From Pseudoalteromonas luteoviolacea NCIMB 1942 (GTDB taxonomy: Bacteria > Pseudomonadota > Gammaproteobacteria > Enterobacterales > Alteromonadaceae): DNA of 64,000 nucleotides. The first letter of the stretch is position 1; each line of letters starts with the position of its first letter. The translations under genes and the position numbers were made by a program. Location of the stretch: assembly GCF_001625595.1 (NCBI RefSeq), contig NZ_AUXT01000162.1, forward strand, positions 46,900 to 110,899, read 5' to 3'. Below, piece after piece: positions 17,991 to 28,699 of the stretch. The notes under the pieces are model-generated. The model saw only the letters and a list, made by a program, of their open reading frames with translations, was not told where the DNA came from and did no database searches.

Positions 17991-20423
17991 TTAGTCTTTT
18001 TTCACAGTAAGTGTCATTTCGCTAATTTTGCCCTGCTTAATTTGCACATCGGTATACGGCAAATCAATCAGGCCTTTACCTGCCGCATAGTGGTCACTGG
18101 CATCGGTAAAGTGCGGCGAATTAGGGTTATTACTCTGTGAATAAGTCAATAAGCCGCGCGCCTGTGGCCCGTGCTCATTAAAGCCAACCACCATCATCCA
18201 GCTTGAACCATAGTTAACAGGGTAGCCATCGGTGCTCAGGCCCGTTCTTGTTGGCCAAGTTGGATCTAAGACTTCACGAATCGGCGCAGCCATGGTGGGG
18301 GCGAACGATGTTAAATCCATTGCATTGGTCGTGGAGAAAATATTGAAACCACCACTGTGGTGATCAGATCCAGGCCATGGGATGCGACGGTCGCCCTTCT
18401 GTAGATATTGCAACTCACCTAGTGTCGCATCAATGGCAAACCCGGCATTCTCTAGTTGCTTGCTCGCAGCAAGTAATTTAACTAGGGTCGACTTTTCTGC
18501 TTTGACAATACTGGGGGTAACCGCAGGGAACGCAGCATTAAACTGCACAACAAGGTCTTCGTCCGTTAGCAAGTTGAAGAATTCTTTAGCAAGGGGGGCC
18601 GATTTAGAATTGGCATTGAATTTACCATCCCACTTCGCAAATGCCTGACAAGCAGGGTTAACTGGCATGCTTAACGTGTCAGTTACTGCCAACGTTTGCC
18701 CTGCATACAATGCGCATGTTGCCATCACAGTCGGCTTGTATAGTTCAAATGAGGCGCTGGTCCCTGTCACTATGTTTTCCAGCTCATGACGGTCAAATTT
18801 GCCGTCTGCGCCACGGGCAAAGCGCATAAGGTTGATATTGTAACGGGTACGGCGTGTTTGTTTATAATCAACATGACCGTATAGCGGCGAATAACCACTG
18901 AGCTTGCTTTGTAAGTTAGTTAACCAGTAAGAGTTATTGGCATTTTGCACATAATCTTGACGACGCAGTTTAGGGGCACGCTCATATGGCACTTCTTGTT
19001 GAAATACCAACGCACTGCTTGTACCAGGAAGTACAGCCAGTTTGGTTTTTTTGTAAACCTCAGAGATTAACGGGTGACTGCGCAGTAGCTCCTCACCAAC
19101 AGGGGTAACATCAGGTACGTTTGAATCGTCAATAAAGAACACCTCGCCAAGCTTGTCGGCCACTAGGGTATTATTAAACGCAAGGCCATCATGATTTTTG
19201 AAGGTATCGATAAAGTTGTCTAGATTTGTTGCACGGTTCATCGACAACCAATGATCGATACCGTCTAAGTTATCAATATTGGTATCGCGAACCACGTAGG
19301 CGTTTTTGCTATCCCATGGAAAGTTTTTCTGGTCCTCGATGACGTAACCGATTGGAGTTATAAAGTAATCTTTTTTCATGGTGTGTACACCCATCGGGGT
19401 AAGCACTTCAACATTGACTTGCTTTTTCTCGATATCAACCCACTGGCCATCAAACTTATATTGCAGTGGATTTTGCGGGTTCAACTCCAACTGATAAACC
19501 ACTTCGTGCCTTGCCGCAGAATAAGTGTGCGTCCAAGCTAGGCCTTCATTAAAGCCGATATTTACGATGCCTGGTACGCCAATGACCGACGCCCCCATCG
19601 TGCTAAAGTCACCTTCAACACTGGCATGGTTAGCCCAAAAACGTAAGTTGCCGTTGAATGGGAAGTGCGGGTTTGCAAGCAGCAAGCCGCGGCCATTGCT
19701 CGTCACTTCATGACCCAATGCCCAACCATTCGAGCCCTGTGTTAACTGCTTAGGTTTATAATCAATATTACTCGCCATTAGCCATGGTTTTTCAGGTTGC
19801 GGCTCTTGCTTTGCAATCGTCGGTAGCCACTCATTACCTGTCCCAGGGTTAGCCTGTAAGATTTGGACTAATAAACGCCCAATGCTGTTTTGTGTTGCAG
19901 AAGCTAACACCGATGCAACCACATCAACACCATTGATTGGTTTTACCCATGCTTTGCCACTACAAGCCGGTGCCAACTCAGCTTTACCAGCCAGTACATC
20001 TTGCAGATATTGGTTATACCCAGCTGCGAACCCATCAGCCAAAGCGCGGGTATTCGCTGACAAATTGGCGTACTCACGGGCAACGCGACCATGTAAATCA
20101 ATGATTTTGTAACCCAAATCTAAACTTACAAAAAAGTTATCCTGACCATTTTTGTGCGGCCCTAAGTACTTAGCACGCTCACCTCTGACACGAACATACC
20201 CATCCGCCAAGATACATGCATGATCTTGTGCTTGCGCGTAGGCATTACCATACCCTAGTCCATACAAAGATTTTGCCTGAATATGCGGGATGCCATGCTC
20301 TGTGCGCGTGATTTTAACATCTTCACTTAAGCTCTTGTTAGAGGCACTCGCTTGCGCGATGAAATGGCACCCAGAAATGGCAAATGCAGCCAATACAGGC
20401 ACTACCGTAGATTTTAACTTCAT
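17991..20423 (-). CDS. Periplasmic Ntn-hydrolase acylase (PvdQ / penicillin acylase family)
   Basis: An 810-residue member of the penicillin acylase family (PvdQ is 762 residues). An N-terminal export signal is visible; ISGC at residues 16-19 could be a lipobox, or AQASA a signal peptidase I site. The alpha chain covers roughly 30-230; the sequence QGSNGW places the autocatalytic nucleophile at Ser231, the first residue of the mature beta chain. The beta chain runs to the end. Family members hydrolyse amide-linked acyl chains: PvdQ removes myristate from the pyoverdine precursor, others degrade acyl-homoserine lactones or deacylate aculeacin. Its position at the head of an FAAL-primed NRPS cluster suggests deacylation of the exported lipopeptide in the periplasm (inference). 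It is divergent from the ECF sigma gene with 281 bases between. A quorum-quenching or self-resistance role cannot be excluded. Confidence 0.9.
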   Translation of the reverse strand: MKLKSTVVPVLAAFAISGCHFIAQASASNKSLSEDVKITRTEHGIPHIQAKSLYGLGYGNAYAQAQDHACILADGYVRVRGERAKYLGPHKNGQDNFFVSLDLGYKIIDLHGRVAREYANLSANTRALADGFAAGYNQYLQDVLAGKAELAPACSGKAWVKPINGVDVVASVLASATQNSIGRLLVQILQANPGTGNEWLPTIAKQEPQPEKPWLMASNIDYKPKQLTQGSNGWALGHEVTSNGRGLLLANPHFPFNGNLRFWANHASVEGDFSTMGASVIGVPGIVNIGFNEGLAWTHTYSAARHEVVYQLELNPQNPLQYKFDGQWVDIEKKQVNVEVLTPMGVHTMKKDYFITPIGYVIEDQKNFPWDSKNAYVVRDTNIDNLDGIDHWLSMNRATNLDNFIDTFKNHDGLAFNNTLVADKLGEVFFIDDSNVPDVTPVGEELLRSHPLISEVYKKTKLAVLPGTSSALVFQQEVPYERAPKLRRQDYVQNANNSYWLTNLQSKLSGYSPLYGHVDYKQTRRTRYNINLMRFARGADGKFDRHELENIVTGTSASFELYKPTVMATCALYAGQTLAVTDTLSMPVNPACQAFAKWDGKFNANSKSAPLAKEFFNLLTDEDLVVQFNAAFPAVTPSIVKAEKSTLVKLLAASKQLENAGFAIDATLGELQYLQKGDRRIPWPGSDHHSGGFNIFSTTNAMDLTSFAPTMAAPIREVLDPTWPTRTGLSTDGYPVNYGSSWMMVVGFNEHGPQARGLLTYSQSNNPNSPHFTDASDHYAAGKGLIDLPYTDVQIKQGKISEMTLTVKKD

Positions 20424-20609
20424 AGCTTTCCTTAATTTTTTACGCTGTTAAAAATTCAAACCCGTGCAGACATGACGGATATAAACAGAAAAAAAAAACT
20501 GAAAGTAACGCACCAAATTGTTGTCAAAAACAGAACAAAGGTAAGTAAAAAGAAAGCGAGTTTAAATACAGGTTAATGACAGTTTAATTAGCAAAGGCGC
20601 ACAAAGTAC

Positions 20610-20639
20610 TTGACTGCTAATGCAAGATCAAAATAACAT
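20610..20639 (+). promoter_or_regulatory. Candidate sigma-70 promoter of the ECF sigma gene
   Basis: TTGACT at 20610-20615, an 18-base spacer and TAACAT at 20634-20639. The Fur-like site begins 7 bases downstream, where it would cover the transcription start. Read by eye only. Confidence 0.4.
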
Positions 20640-20645
20640 AATAGT

Positions 20646-20664
20646 GATAATTATTATCATTCTC
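20646..20664 (+). promoter_or_regulatory. Fur-box-like operator
   Basis: GATAATTATTATCATTCTC matches 16 of 19 positions of the classical Fur box GATAATGATAATCATTATC. It lies 41 bases upstream of the ECF sigma start. Iron repression of the sigma gene, and through it of the siderophore-type cluster, is the natural reading. The same intergenic region also serves the divergent acylase gene. Confidence 0.75.
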
Positions 20665-20704
20665 TATTACGGAAAAACATTCAGGACAAATAGGAGTAAA
20701 AACA

Positions 20705-21229
20705 GTGCAGCAGCTCTGTGTTAAGTGGTCAAAAGTTATTGCTGAAAATGAAGCTAAGTTATTGGCTTATTTGAACAACATTTTGCGCTGCCCTTATCTA
20801 GCCGAGGACGCATTACAGGACACATTCATTCGTTTATCTGGGATGTCAAAATGTCAGGATTGCCAAGTTAAGAATAGCAAGAGTTACTGTTATCAGGTCG
20901 CAAGGAATATCGCCATTGATATGATCCGCAAACAAAATAGAGAATCTCTTGTTGATTTAGAGTCTGTCCAAACAGAACAATTTGACGACGAAAGCTCAAA
21001 CATTGAAGAAAAGTACATTGATGCACAGCTGTCAGATAAGGTAAATAATACCATTGGTAAACTCTCGCAGCGCCACCAAAATGTCGTTAGTTTCTACCGT
21101 GATGGTCGCCTAAAGCAAAAAGAAATCGCCAAGATGTATCATATTTCTCCGACGTTAGTGAACTTTATGATCAAAGAAGCCATTCAGTCTTGTCAAAACG
21201 AATTGCAAGCCGGTGCCGTTGCACACTGA
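20705..21229 (+). CDS. ECF RNA polymerase sigma factor, iron-starvation (FecI/PvdS) type
   Basis: A 174-residue sigma factor with the two ECF domains. Sigma-2 covers about 18-80 (AEDALQDTFIRLSG and the YCYQVARNIAIDMIRK helix); sigma-4 covers about 115-165 with a helix-turn-helix (QKEIAKMYHISPTLVNFMI). The sequence recalls PvdS and FecI. The start is GTG at 20705, with AGGAG eight bases upstream. No FecR-type anti-sigma gene follows; the next gene is a convergent TerB-like gene. The Fur-like site in its promoter and the divergent assembly-line genes make it the probable activator of the cluster. Its target promoters could not be recognised by eye. Confidence 0.85.
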   Translation: MQQLCVKWSKVIAENEAKLLAYLNNILRCPYLAEDALQDTFIRLSGMSKCQDCQVKNSKSYCYQVARNIAIDMIRKQNRESLVDLESVQTEQFDDESSNIEEKYIDAQLSDKVNNTIGKLSQRHQNVVSFYRDGRLKQKEIAKMYHISPTLVNFMIKEAIQSCQNELQAGAVAH

Positions 21230-21236
21230 TGGCGAC

Positions 21237-21695
21237 TTAATCAGCTAGACCTAGCGCGTCTTTGGCGCGCAGTTTAGCCGAAATAAAATCACCATGGGCA
21301 ACATACATTAACCCCGCAATTTTGCGCACAGTGTAGTCTTCTTGCGGGTCTAACTGACCATCCGAAAATGCCACCATCCACATCAGCTCAATCACTTCGA
21401 TGCGTGCTAGCTCGTCGGTATGTTCGTTGACAACTTTGATAAAGCGATGAAGGTCAATTGCCGTATCTACCAGCTGCTGTGCCTCTGAGCGAATTAATTC
21501 ACTGCTTTGCGCACTTAACTGACATTGACGTTGAAGAAGTCTGGCTACCATCTCTAGCTCTTGTGGCATAATCTCATTGTCTGCACGCATCACTTCAACC
21601 AGAAGCGCGGCCAGTGCTGTTGCAAAGCTCATAGAAGCTTGTTCTTCATGAGAATTATTTAAACTGGCTAAAAACTCTTTAACTCGTTCTAACAA
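21237..21695 (-). CDS. TerB-family protein
   Basis: A helical protein of the TerB/tellurite-resistance family with two repeat-like acidic motifs, MRADNEIMPQE and FSDGQLDPQED, typical of this fold. The exact role is unknown; family members bind metal and appear in stress and membrane-associated contexts. I place the start at TTG 21693-21695 because AAAAGGAG lies six bases before it; an upstream ATG at 21726-21728 in the same frame lacks such a site and would add 11 residues. It converges on the sigma gene, ending 8 bases from it. Confidence 0.75.
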   Translation of the reverse strand: MLERVKEFLASLNNSHEEQASMSFATALAALLVEVMRADNEIMPQELEMVARLLQRQCQLSAQSSELIRSEAQQLVDTAIDLHRFIKVVNEHTDELARIEVIELMWMVAFSDGQLDPQEDYTVRKIAGLMYVAHGDFISAKLRAKDALGLAD

Positions 21696-21778
21696 TTGTC
21701 GCTCCTTTTGATACACTTGAAGTATCATTCAAACAGTGGTTTTAATTCATACGACCCAAGCATTTTAAGGTTTCATAC

Positions 21779-22144
21779 ATGCTTAAAAGTGTTTTCACCC
21801 TGCTGATGTTTATCTCTGCCATGCTACTCAGCGCCTGTCAATTTACACCCGGAAAAATTGGTGTCTCAGAAAAATACTATGACTTTGATCATAAAGTGCA
21901 TTACGAACAAATAAAGTATAGCGATGACCATTACTATTTGAAGATAAAGTCCGACTCTTACAATCATTTTTTGCAACAAAGTGTGTTTTTATTACGTCAT
22001 AGCCAATCACTCTGCCAAGGTCTGAAACCGCAACTATTATTGCAAGGAGGTGTACAAAAATTTGATCGGCTGCCTACAACTCCACGTGCCTATGAACCAG
22101 ACTTAAGCGTTGAAGTTACCTGCATTAAAGGCGACGAAGAATAA
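21779..22144 (+). CDS. Small predicted lipoprotein
   Basis: A 121-residue protein with a lipoprotein signal peptide: hydrophobic helix followed by the lipobox LLSAC, with Cys20 as the lipidated residue. The rest is short, beta-rich and contains two further Cys residues (SLCQG and VTCIKG) that could form a disulphide. I do not recognise the family. It is divergent from the TerB-like gene and converges on the secreted protein gene at 22197. Confidence 0.7.
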   Translation: MLKSVFTLLMFISAMLLSACQFTPGKIGVSEKYYDFDHKVHYEQIKYSDDHYYLKIKSDSYNHFLQQSVFLLRHSQSLCQGLKPQLLLQGGVQKFDRLPTTPRAYEPDLSVEVTCIKGDEE

Positions 22145-22155
22145 TCAATGCGACG

Positions 22156-22178
22156 AGCGCACTTCAGTTAAGTGCGCT
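22156..22178. terminator. Hairpin between convergent genes
   Basis: Perfect 9-bp stem AGCGCACTT/AAGTGCGCT with a 5-base loop, between the lipoprotein gene and the convergent gene at 22197. There is no strong T tract on either side, so termination is likely but not certain. Confidence 0.5.
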
Positions 22179-22196
22179 AATAAATTAAGTCTGACC

Positions 22197-22799
22197 CTAG
22201 TCTTTATAACCCCAAGGTGCTTTTGGCGCTTTAACCGGTTTCGTCAAATCAAAGTCGACTCTAAATTCACGTCCTTCACGTACTAATCGATAAGTAAACT
22301 TGTCGTCATAGATAAACATTTGCCAAGTATTACCTATTGATTGAGGGATCTCTTGTGCGATAAATAGCTCTTTTGAATACTGATCGGCAGGGAATGACTG
22401 TACCGTGTCAAAGCCTGCATCTACAGTGTGACCGCCGTACATCGTTGACGCGTCGTCGCTACCATCTTTATGACGGTGGTCGTGCTTTAAACTTAATCCA
22501 CTGCCAGTTTTGGTGATGATCCACGTGCGCGATGCATCTTTCCCAACATGGAATGGCACTTGTAGCTCGCGCTCATTGCAACGGCGAACATGCATCACTA
22601 GTCGTGCTTCACTAAATGAACTTGGACCTTGGTTATCAACCGTCACTTTACCTTCGTAAGCTTTACCACAGTGCGCTTTAATTTTATCAAAAAACGCATC
22701 ATGAGTCGGGATTGATACCAGTGGTGCTGGTCGAGCAATAGCCGTGCTACTCGCAACTAAGGTTGCCGCAGCCATAAGAGAAGCAGAGAACTTATTCAT
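22197..22799 (-). CDS. Secreted protein of unknown function
   Basis: A 200-residue protein with a signal peptide ending near STAIA-RPAP. The mature part is hydrophilic and beta-rich with a His-rich stretch (KHDHRHKDG) and two Cys (AHCGKAY, RRCNERE). The start is ATG 22797-22799, with AGGA eight bases before it; a longer frame to 22856 adds an implausible N-terminus that runs into the leu terminator. The family is not recognised. It stands alone, downstream of the leu operon terminator. Confidence 0.75.
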   Translation of the reverse strand: MNKFSASLMAAATLVASSTAIARPAPLVSIPTHDAFFDKIKAHCGKAYEGKVTVDNQGPSSFSEARLVMHVRRCNERELQVPFHVGKDASRTWIITKTGSGLSLKHDHRHKDGSDDASTMYGGHTVDAGFDTVQSFPADQYSKELFIAQEIPQSIGNTWQMFIYDDKFTYRLVREGREFRVDFDLTKPVKAPKAPWGYKD

Positions 22800-22820
22800 T
22801 GAAGTGTTCCTAAATATGAA

Positions 22821-22848
22821 AAGCCAAAGGCTAAATGGCCTTTGGCTT
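22821..22848 (-). terminator. Terminator of the leuABCD operon
   Basis: An 11-bp perfect stem AAGCCAAAGGC/GCCTTTGGCTT; on the minus strand it is followed by TTCATATTT. It is 40 bases past the leuD stop codon. Confidence 0.75.
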
Positions 22849-22887
22849 AATGGCAAAAAAATGCGATGGTTGCAGCGTCAGTTAAGA

Positions 22888-23487
22888 TTACTGCCAAGGC
22901 CTAACGGCTGATAGTTGTTGCTCAAATGCGTCGATATGCTGGTTAAGTTGTTCTGTTTCACCGATAAAGTCCAACCCGCTTAACAATCTGGCTTTTATAT
23001 CTGGGCGCACCGAAAATGGAATTGGTGCAAATTGATCGCTAATAATTTGTTGGCTTTCAAGATCAATCTCGACATGCACCTGCTCATGCTGTTCACACAC
23101 GGCAAATAAGCTATCTAACGTTTGCGTATCCAGTGCAATACACAGCATTTGATTGTTACCGCAGTTATTGAAAAAAATATCAGCAAAGCTTTCCGCCAAA
23201 ATAACCGTAAAGCCATATTGCTTTAATGCCCATGGCGCATGCTCGCGCGACGAGCCACAGCCAAAATTATCACGGGTTAATAAAACCGTAGCTCCTTGAT
23301 AGCGCGGATAATTTAAAACAAACTCTGGATCTGCGTCTCCGCTATCCAAATAGCGCCAATCATAAAATAGCGCCTCATCAAACCCATCTCGGCTGGTCGA
23401 GGTCAAAAACTGCTTTGGAATAATCTGGTCGGTATCCACATTGTTTTTATCCAAAGGTGCCATTAATCCAGTGTGATAAATACTCAT
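22888..23487 (-). CDS. leuD: 3-isopropylmalate dehydratase small subunit
   Basis: The 199-residue swivel-domain subunit of isopropylmalate isomerase, which with LeuC converts 2-isopropylmalate to 3-isopropylmalate in leucine synthesis. [10 protein letters not shown] near the start and [11 protein letters not shown] are family signatures. It overlaps the end of leuC by 4 bases (ATGA), so translation is coupled. Last gene of the leuABCD operon. Confidence 0.97.
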   Translation of the reverse strand: MSIYHTGLMAPLDKNNVDTDQIIPKQFLTSTSRDGFDEALFYDWRYLDSGDADPEFVLNYPRYQGATVLLTRDNFGCGSSREHAPWALKQYGFTVILAESFADIFFNNCGNNQMLCIALDTQTLDSLFAVCEQHEQVHVEIDLESQQIISDQFAPIPFSVRPDIKARLLSGLDFIGETEQLNQHIDAFEQQLSAVRPWQ

Positions 23488-24887
23488 GCTTGCACTCCTC
23501 GGATATCAGTAAAACGTCCTGCAATCGCCGCAGCAGCTGCCATGGCGGGGCTCACTAAGTGGGTACGTCCACCTCGCCCTTGACGGCCTTCAAAATTTCG
23601 ATTTGAAGTCGAGGCACAGCGTTTTCCTGCACCAAGTCTATCGTCATTCATGGCTAGACACATCGAGCACCCTGGCTCTCGCCACTCAAACCCTGCTGCG
23701 ACAAAAATATCGGCTAACCCTTCCTCTTCAGCTTGTTGTTTAACCAAGCCAGAACCTGGCACGATCAAGGCTTCTACACCGTCGGCTACTGTTTGACCTT
23801 TTACAATCTCTGCTGCTGCGCGTAAATCTTCAATACGGCTATTGGTACAAGAGCCAATAAATACCGTATCCACTTTGGCATCAGATAGCTTTTGTCCAGC
23901 TTCAAGGCCCATATATTTCAAGGCAGAGCGCATCGAGTCAGCTTTGATTAAGTCCTGTTCTTTATCAGGATCTGGGATCGGTTCATCAATGCCAATCACC
24001 TGCTCTGGGCTTGTACCCCAAGTAACTTGTGGCTGAATATCTTCAGCGGCCATTTCAACCACTCGGTCAAACTTTGCACCTTCATCTGAGTGGAGTGTTT
24101 TCCAGTAGGCGACAGCCTGAACAAACTCTTCGCCTTTAGGCGCGAACGAACGTCCCTCTAGGTATGCGTAAGTCGTTTCATCTGGTGCAATTAAACCTGC
24201 TTTAGCTCCCATTTCAATGCTCATATTGCACAGCGTCATGCGAGACTCCATTGACAAAGATTCTATAGCACTGCCACAAAACTCAGCCACATAACCAGTG
24301 CCACCAGCAGTACCCAACTCACCAATAACCGCCATAATTAGGTCTTTTGCGGTGACGGTTGGGCGCAATTGACCATTTATTTGGATTTTTAGAGATTTAG
24401 CTTTTTTCTGCTGCAACGTTTGGGTTGCCAATACATGCTCAACTTCTGAAGTACCTATACCATGCGCCAATGCCCCAAAAGCGCCATGAGTTGAAGTGTG
24501 ACTATCTCCACAAACAATTGTTGTGCCCGGCAAGGTGATACCCTGCTCAGGACCCATAACATGCACAATCCCTTGATTTATGGACTCTAAATCGTACAGT
24601 CGAACACCAAACTCTTGGCAATTTTGCGCCAATGCTTGAAGCTGGTTTTTACTCACTTCACTGGCGGCATCAATCGAGCGGCTTTTTGTCGATACATTAT
24701 GATCCATCGTCGCAAAGGTTTTTTCTGGACAACGCACTGGGCGGTTCTTTTCACGCAGCCCTGAAAATGCCTGTGGAGAAGTCACCTCATGGACTAAGTG
24801 TCTGTCCACATAAAGTAAGTCGGTTTGCTCGTTAATTTTGGCAACCACATGGGCTTGCCATATTTTGTCGTATAAAGTTTGTGCCAC
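23484..24887 (-). CDS. leuC: 3-isopropylmalate dehydratase large subunit
   Basis: The 467-residue catalytic subunit of isopropylmalate isomerase. The [4Fe-4S] ligands are visible as the Cys of FIGSCTNSR and the two of [10 protein letters not shown]; the [11 protein letters not shown] active-site stretch is also present. Length matches the family. It follows leuB with 49 bases between and overlaps leuD. Confidence 0.97.
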   Translation of the reverse strand: MAQTLYDKIWQAHVVAKINEQTDLLYVDRHLVHEVTSPQAFSGLREKNRPVRCPEKTFATMDHNVSTKSRSIDAASEVSKNQLQALAQNCQEFGVRLYDLESINQGIVHVMGPEQGITLPGTTIVCGDSHTSTHGAFGALAHGIGTSEVEHVLATQTLQQKKAKSLKIQINGQLRPTVTAKDLIMAVIGELGTAGGTGYVAEFCGSAIESLSMESRMTLCNMSIEMGAKAGLIAPDETTYAYLEGRSFAPKGEEFVQAVAYWKTLHSDEGAKFDRVVEMAAEDIQPQVTWGTSPEQVIGIDEPIPDPDKEQDLIKADSMRSALKYMGLEAGQKLSDAKVDTVFIGSCTNSRIEDLRAAAEIVKGQTVADGVEALIVPGSGLVKQQAEEEGLADIFVAAGFEWREPGCSMCLAMNDDRLGAGKRCASTSNRNFEGRQGRGGRTHLVSPAMAAAAAIAGRFTDIRGVQA

Positions 24888-24936
24888 TTGCTACATCCTT
24901 CCTTTAAACGCTAAATCACTCATTCATGGTTCGTTA

Positions 24937-27557
<2,621 letters not shown>

Positions 27558-27574
27558 TCCTATTTCCTCGCGCA

Positions 27575-27605
27575 AAATAAAAAACCCCGCTCGATGGCGG
27601 GGTTT
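27575..27605 (-). promoter_or_regulatory. leu operon transcription attenuator
   Basis: On the minus strand the 9-bp stem AAACCCCGC/GCGGGGTTT (27582-27605) is followed by TTTATTTT, an intrinsic terminator just before leuA. Its 5' arm with the next bases (CCCCGCC) can instead pair with GGCGGGG at the end of the leuL reading frame (about 27635-27643), which would form the antiterminator. Ribosome stalling at the Leu codons would leave GGCGGGG free and permit read-through; normal termination at the leuL stop would cover it. Confidence 0.9.
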
Positions 27606-27631
27606 GCTATTTGGTTGCTCACGACACGCAA

Positions 27632-27703
27632 CTAAGCCCCGCCCTTACTTAAAGTAAGCAGTAAGAGGTTAAGCAAAATTGACAGTAGCGTGATGTTTTT
27701 CAT
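27632..27703 (-). CDS. leuL: leu operon leader peptide
   Basis: A 23-codon reading frame with nine Leu and two Ile codons, including four consecutive Leu (NLLLLTL), ending in KGGA and TAG 27 bases before the attenuator stem. It has the form and position of the leuL leader peptides of enteric and marine gammaproteobacteria. The start is taken as ATG 27701-27703; an in-frame ATG four codons upstream is possible, and neither has an ideal ribosome binding site. Confidence 0.85.
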   Translation of the reverse strand: MKNITLLSILLNLLLLTLSKGGA

Positions 27704-27921
27704 TTGAGCAATCATACCTGTTAATGAATTGACTATGTTGTAACACGTGAAAAAACAACAAATCAAGCATAATCTTTTCACTTCAACGCGATAAAACAGG
27801 ATTAAAAAGAAAATAAAATCCACTTATTAAATATATATTAAATTTTATTTCCAATTACGTTCCTTCTTTTAGATTCTAATTAGGCTAATGTCCGGCATCA
27901 CGTGGTTAAAAATTGTGGACG
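27704..27921 (-). other. AT-rich promoter region of the leu operon
   Basis: About 220 AT-rich bases between leuL and the fabR terminator. It must hold the leu promoter reading leftwards; TTGATT with TACAAC 18 bases later (about 27737-27768) is a possible core. Nothing else recognised. Confidence 0.3.
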
Positions 27922-27949
27922 AAAAAAAACCGCCATTAGACGGTTTTTT
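27922..27949 (-). terminator. Terminator of fabR
   Basis: Stem AAAAACCGCC/GACGGTTTTT with a 4- to 6-base loop and one internal mismatch; T-rich on the minus strand. It is 18 bases past the fabR stop. Confidence 0.75.
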
Positions 27950-27967
27950 AGTCAAACAAAGAACAAA

Positions 27968-28588
27968 CTATAAGCTTTTGTCAGACTCTTTTTGATACCC
28001 AGACGCCCCTTTGGCGATGTAACGCAATTGCCATATTAAGCGTTCGGTTAGCTCTTCCCGCTGTTGTAGATCTAGGTCAAGCGCTTCAGCGCCTGAGCTA
28101 AATACAATGATGACCATAGCTTCAGCTTGCATGTATGCATGATGCGCTTCTACTTTTGTTTCTGATTCCAGGTAATGCGCTAATTCCAGAATAAAGTGTT
28201 TAATTTCACGTGCAACGGCGGCGCGAAAGGCAGGCGACGTGCCTGAGCGCTCTCTTAACAGCAACCGAAACTGGTTGCTAGACGTTTCGATAAATTCCAT
28301 GAAGGTCAGTACAGAAGTATTAATCACGCTGCCTCCACTCGCAATACGACGTCTGGCCTGACGCATTAGTTGGCGTAGCGTTAAGCCAGCTTCGTCCACT
28401 AAGGTAAGGCCAAGTTCATTCATATCTTTAAAGTGACGGTAAAAAGAAGTTGGCGCAATACCCGCCTCACGTGCAACCTCACGTAAACTCAGATTTGAAA
28501 AACTGTGTTCCGCACTCAGTTGGTTAAATGCCGCCTCAATTAGCGCCTGTCGCGTTTTTTGCTTTTGTTGTGCACGCACACCCGACAT
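27968..28588 (-). CDS. fabR: Unsaturated fatty acid regulator, TetR family
   Basis: A 206-residue TetR-type repressor that is closely similar along its length to Escherichia coli FabR: the N-terminal HTH contains [19 protein letters not shown], and the ligand-binding part contains [10 protein letters not shown] and FRAAVAREI. FabR senses the balance of unsaturated to saturated acyl thioesters and represses unsaturated fatty acid genes. Here it is divergent from a delta-9 desaturase gene, whose promoter carries a perfect FabR-type palindrome (28669-28686). This arrangement is common in Shewanella- and Pseudoalteromonas-type genomes. Confidence 0.95.
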   Translation of the reverse strand: MSGVRAQQKQKTRQALIEAAFNQLSAEHSFSNLSLREVAREAGIAPTSFYRHFKDMNELGLTLVDEAGLTLRQLMRQARRRIASGGSVINTSVLTFMEFIETSSNQFRLLLRERSGTSPAFRAAVAREIKHFILELAHYLESETKVEAHHAYMQAEAMVIIVFSSGAEALDLDLQQREELTERLIWQLRYIAKGASGYQKESDKSL

Positions 28589-28639
28589 GAATGCCCCCTA
28601 CTAAATTCGCTCTATTGTGCTCTTTGGGCAGTCTAATAC

Positions 28640-28668
28640 TTGACGGCGCAAGAATGAAATACTATTTT
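28640..28668 (+). promoter_or_regulatory. Sigma-70 promoter of the desaturase gene
   Basis: TTGACG at 28640-28645, a 17-base spacer and TATTTT at 28663-28668. The FabR palindrome starts at the next base, covering the expected transcription start. Confidence 0.7.
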
Positions 28669-28686
28669 AGCGTACAAGTGTACGCT
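28669..28686. promoter_or_regulatory. FabR operator
   Basis: AGCGTACAAGTGTACGCT is an 18-bp dyad with perfect 8-base arms, the form of the FabR sites of E. coli fabA and fabB. It lies between the desaturase promoter and start codon and within the fabR-desaturase divergent region. Confidence 0.85.
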
Positions 28687-28699
28687 GAGATTTTATAAA

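Noticed and set aside
17991..20423. Acyl-homoserine-lactone acylase (quorum quenching)
   Set aside because: Possible by family, but position at the head of an FAAL-primed cluster makes precursor deacylation likelier; kept only as an alternative.
22800..22856. Longer N-terminus of the 22197 protein
   Set aside because: It would run through the leu operon terminator and hide the signal peptide; ATG 22799 has a good ribosome binding site.
27716..27823. Full 63-codon frame upstream of and including leuL
   Set aside because: The upstream part is chance sequence; only the Leu-rich end has the features of a leader peptide.
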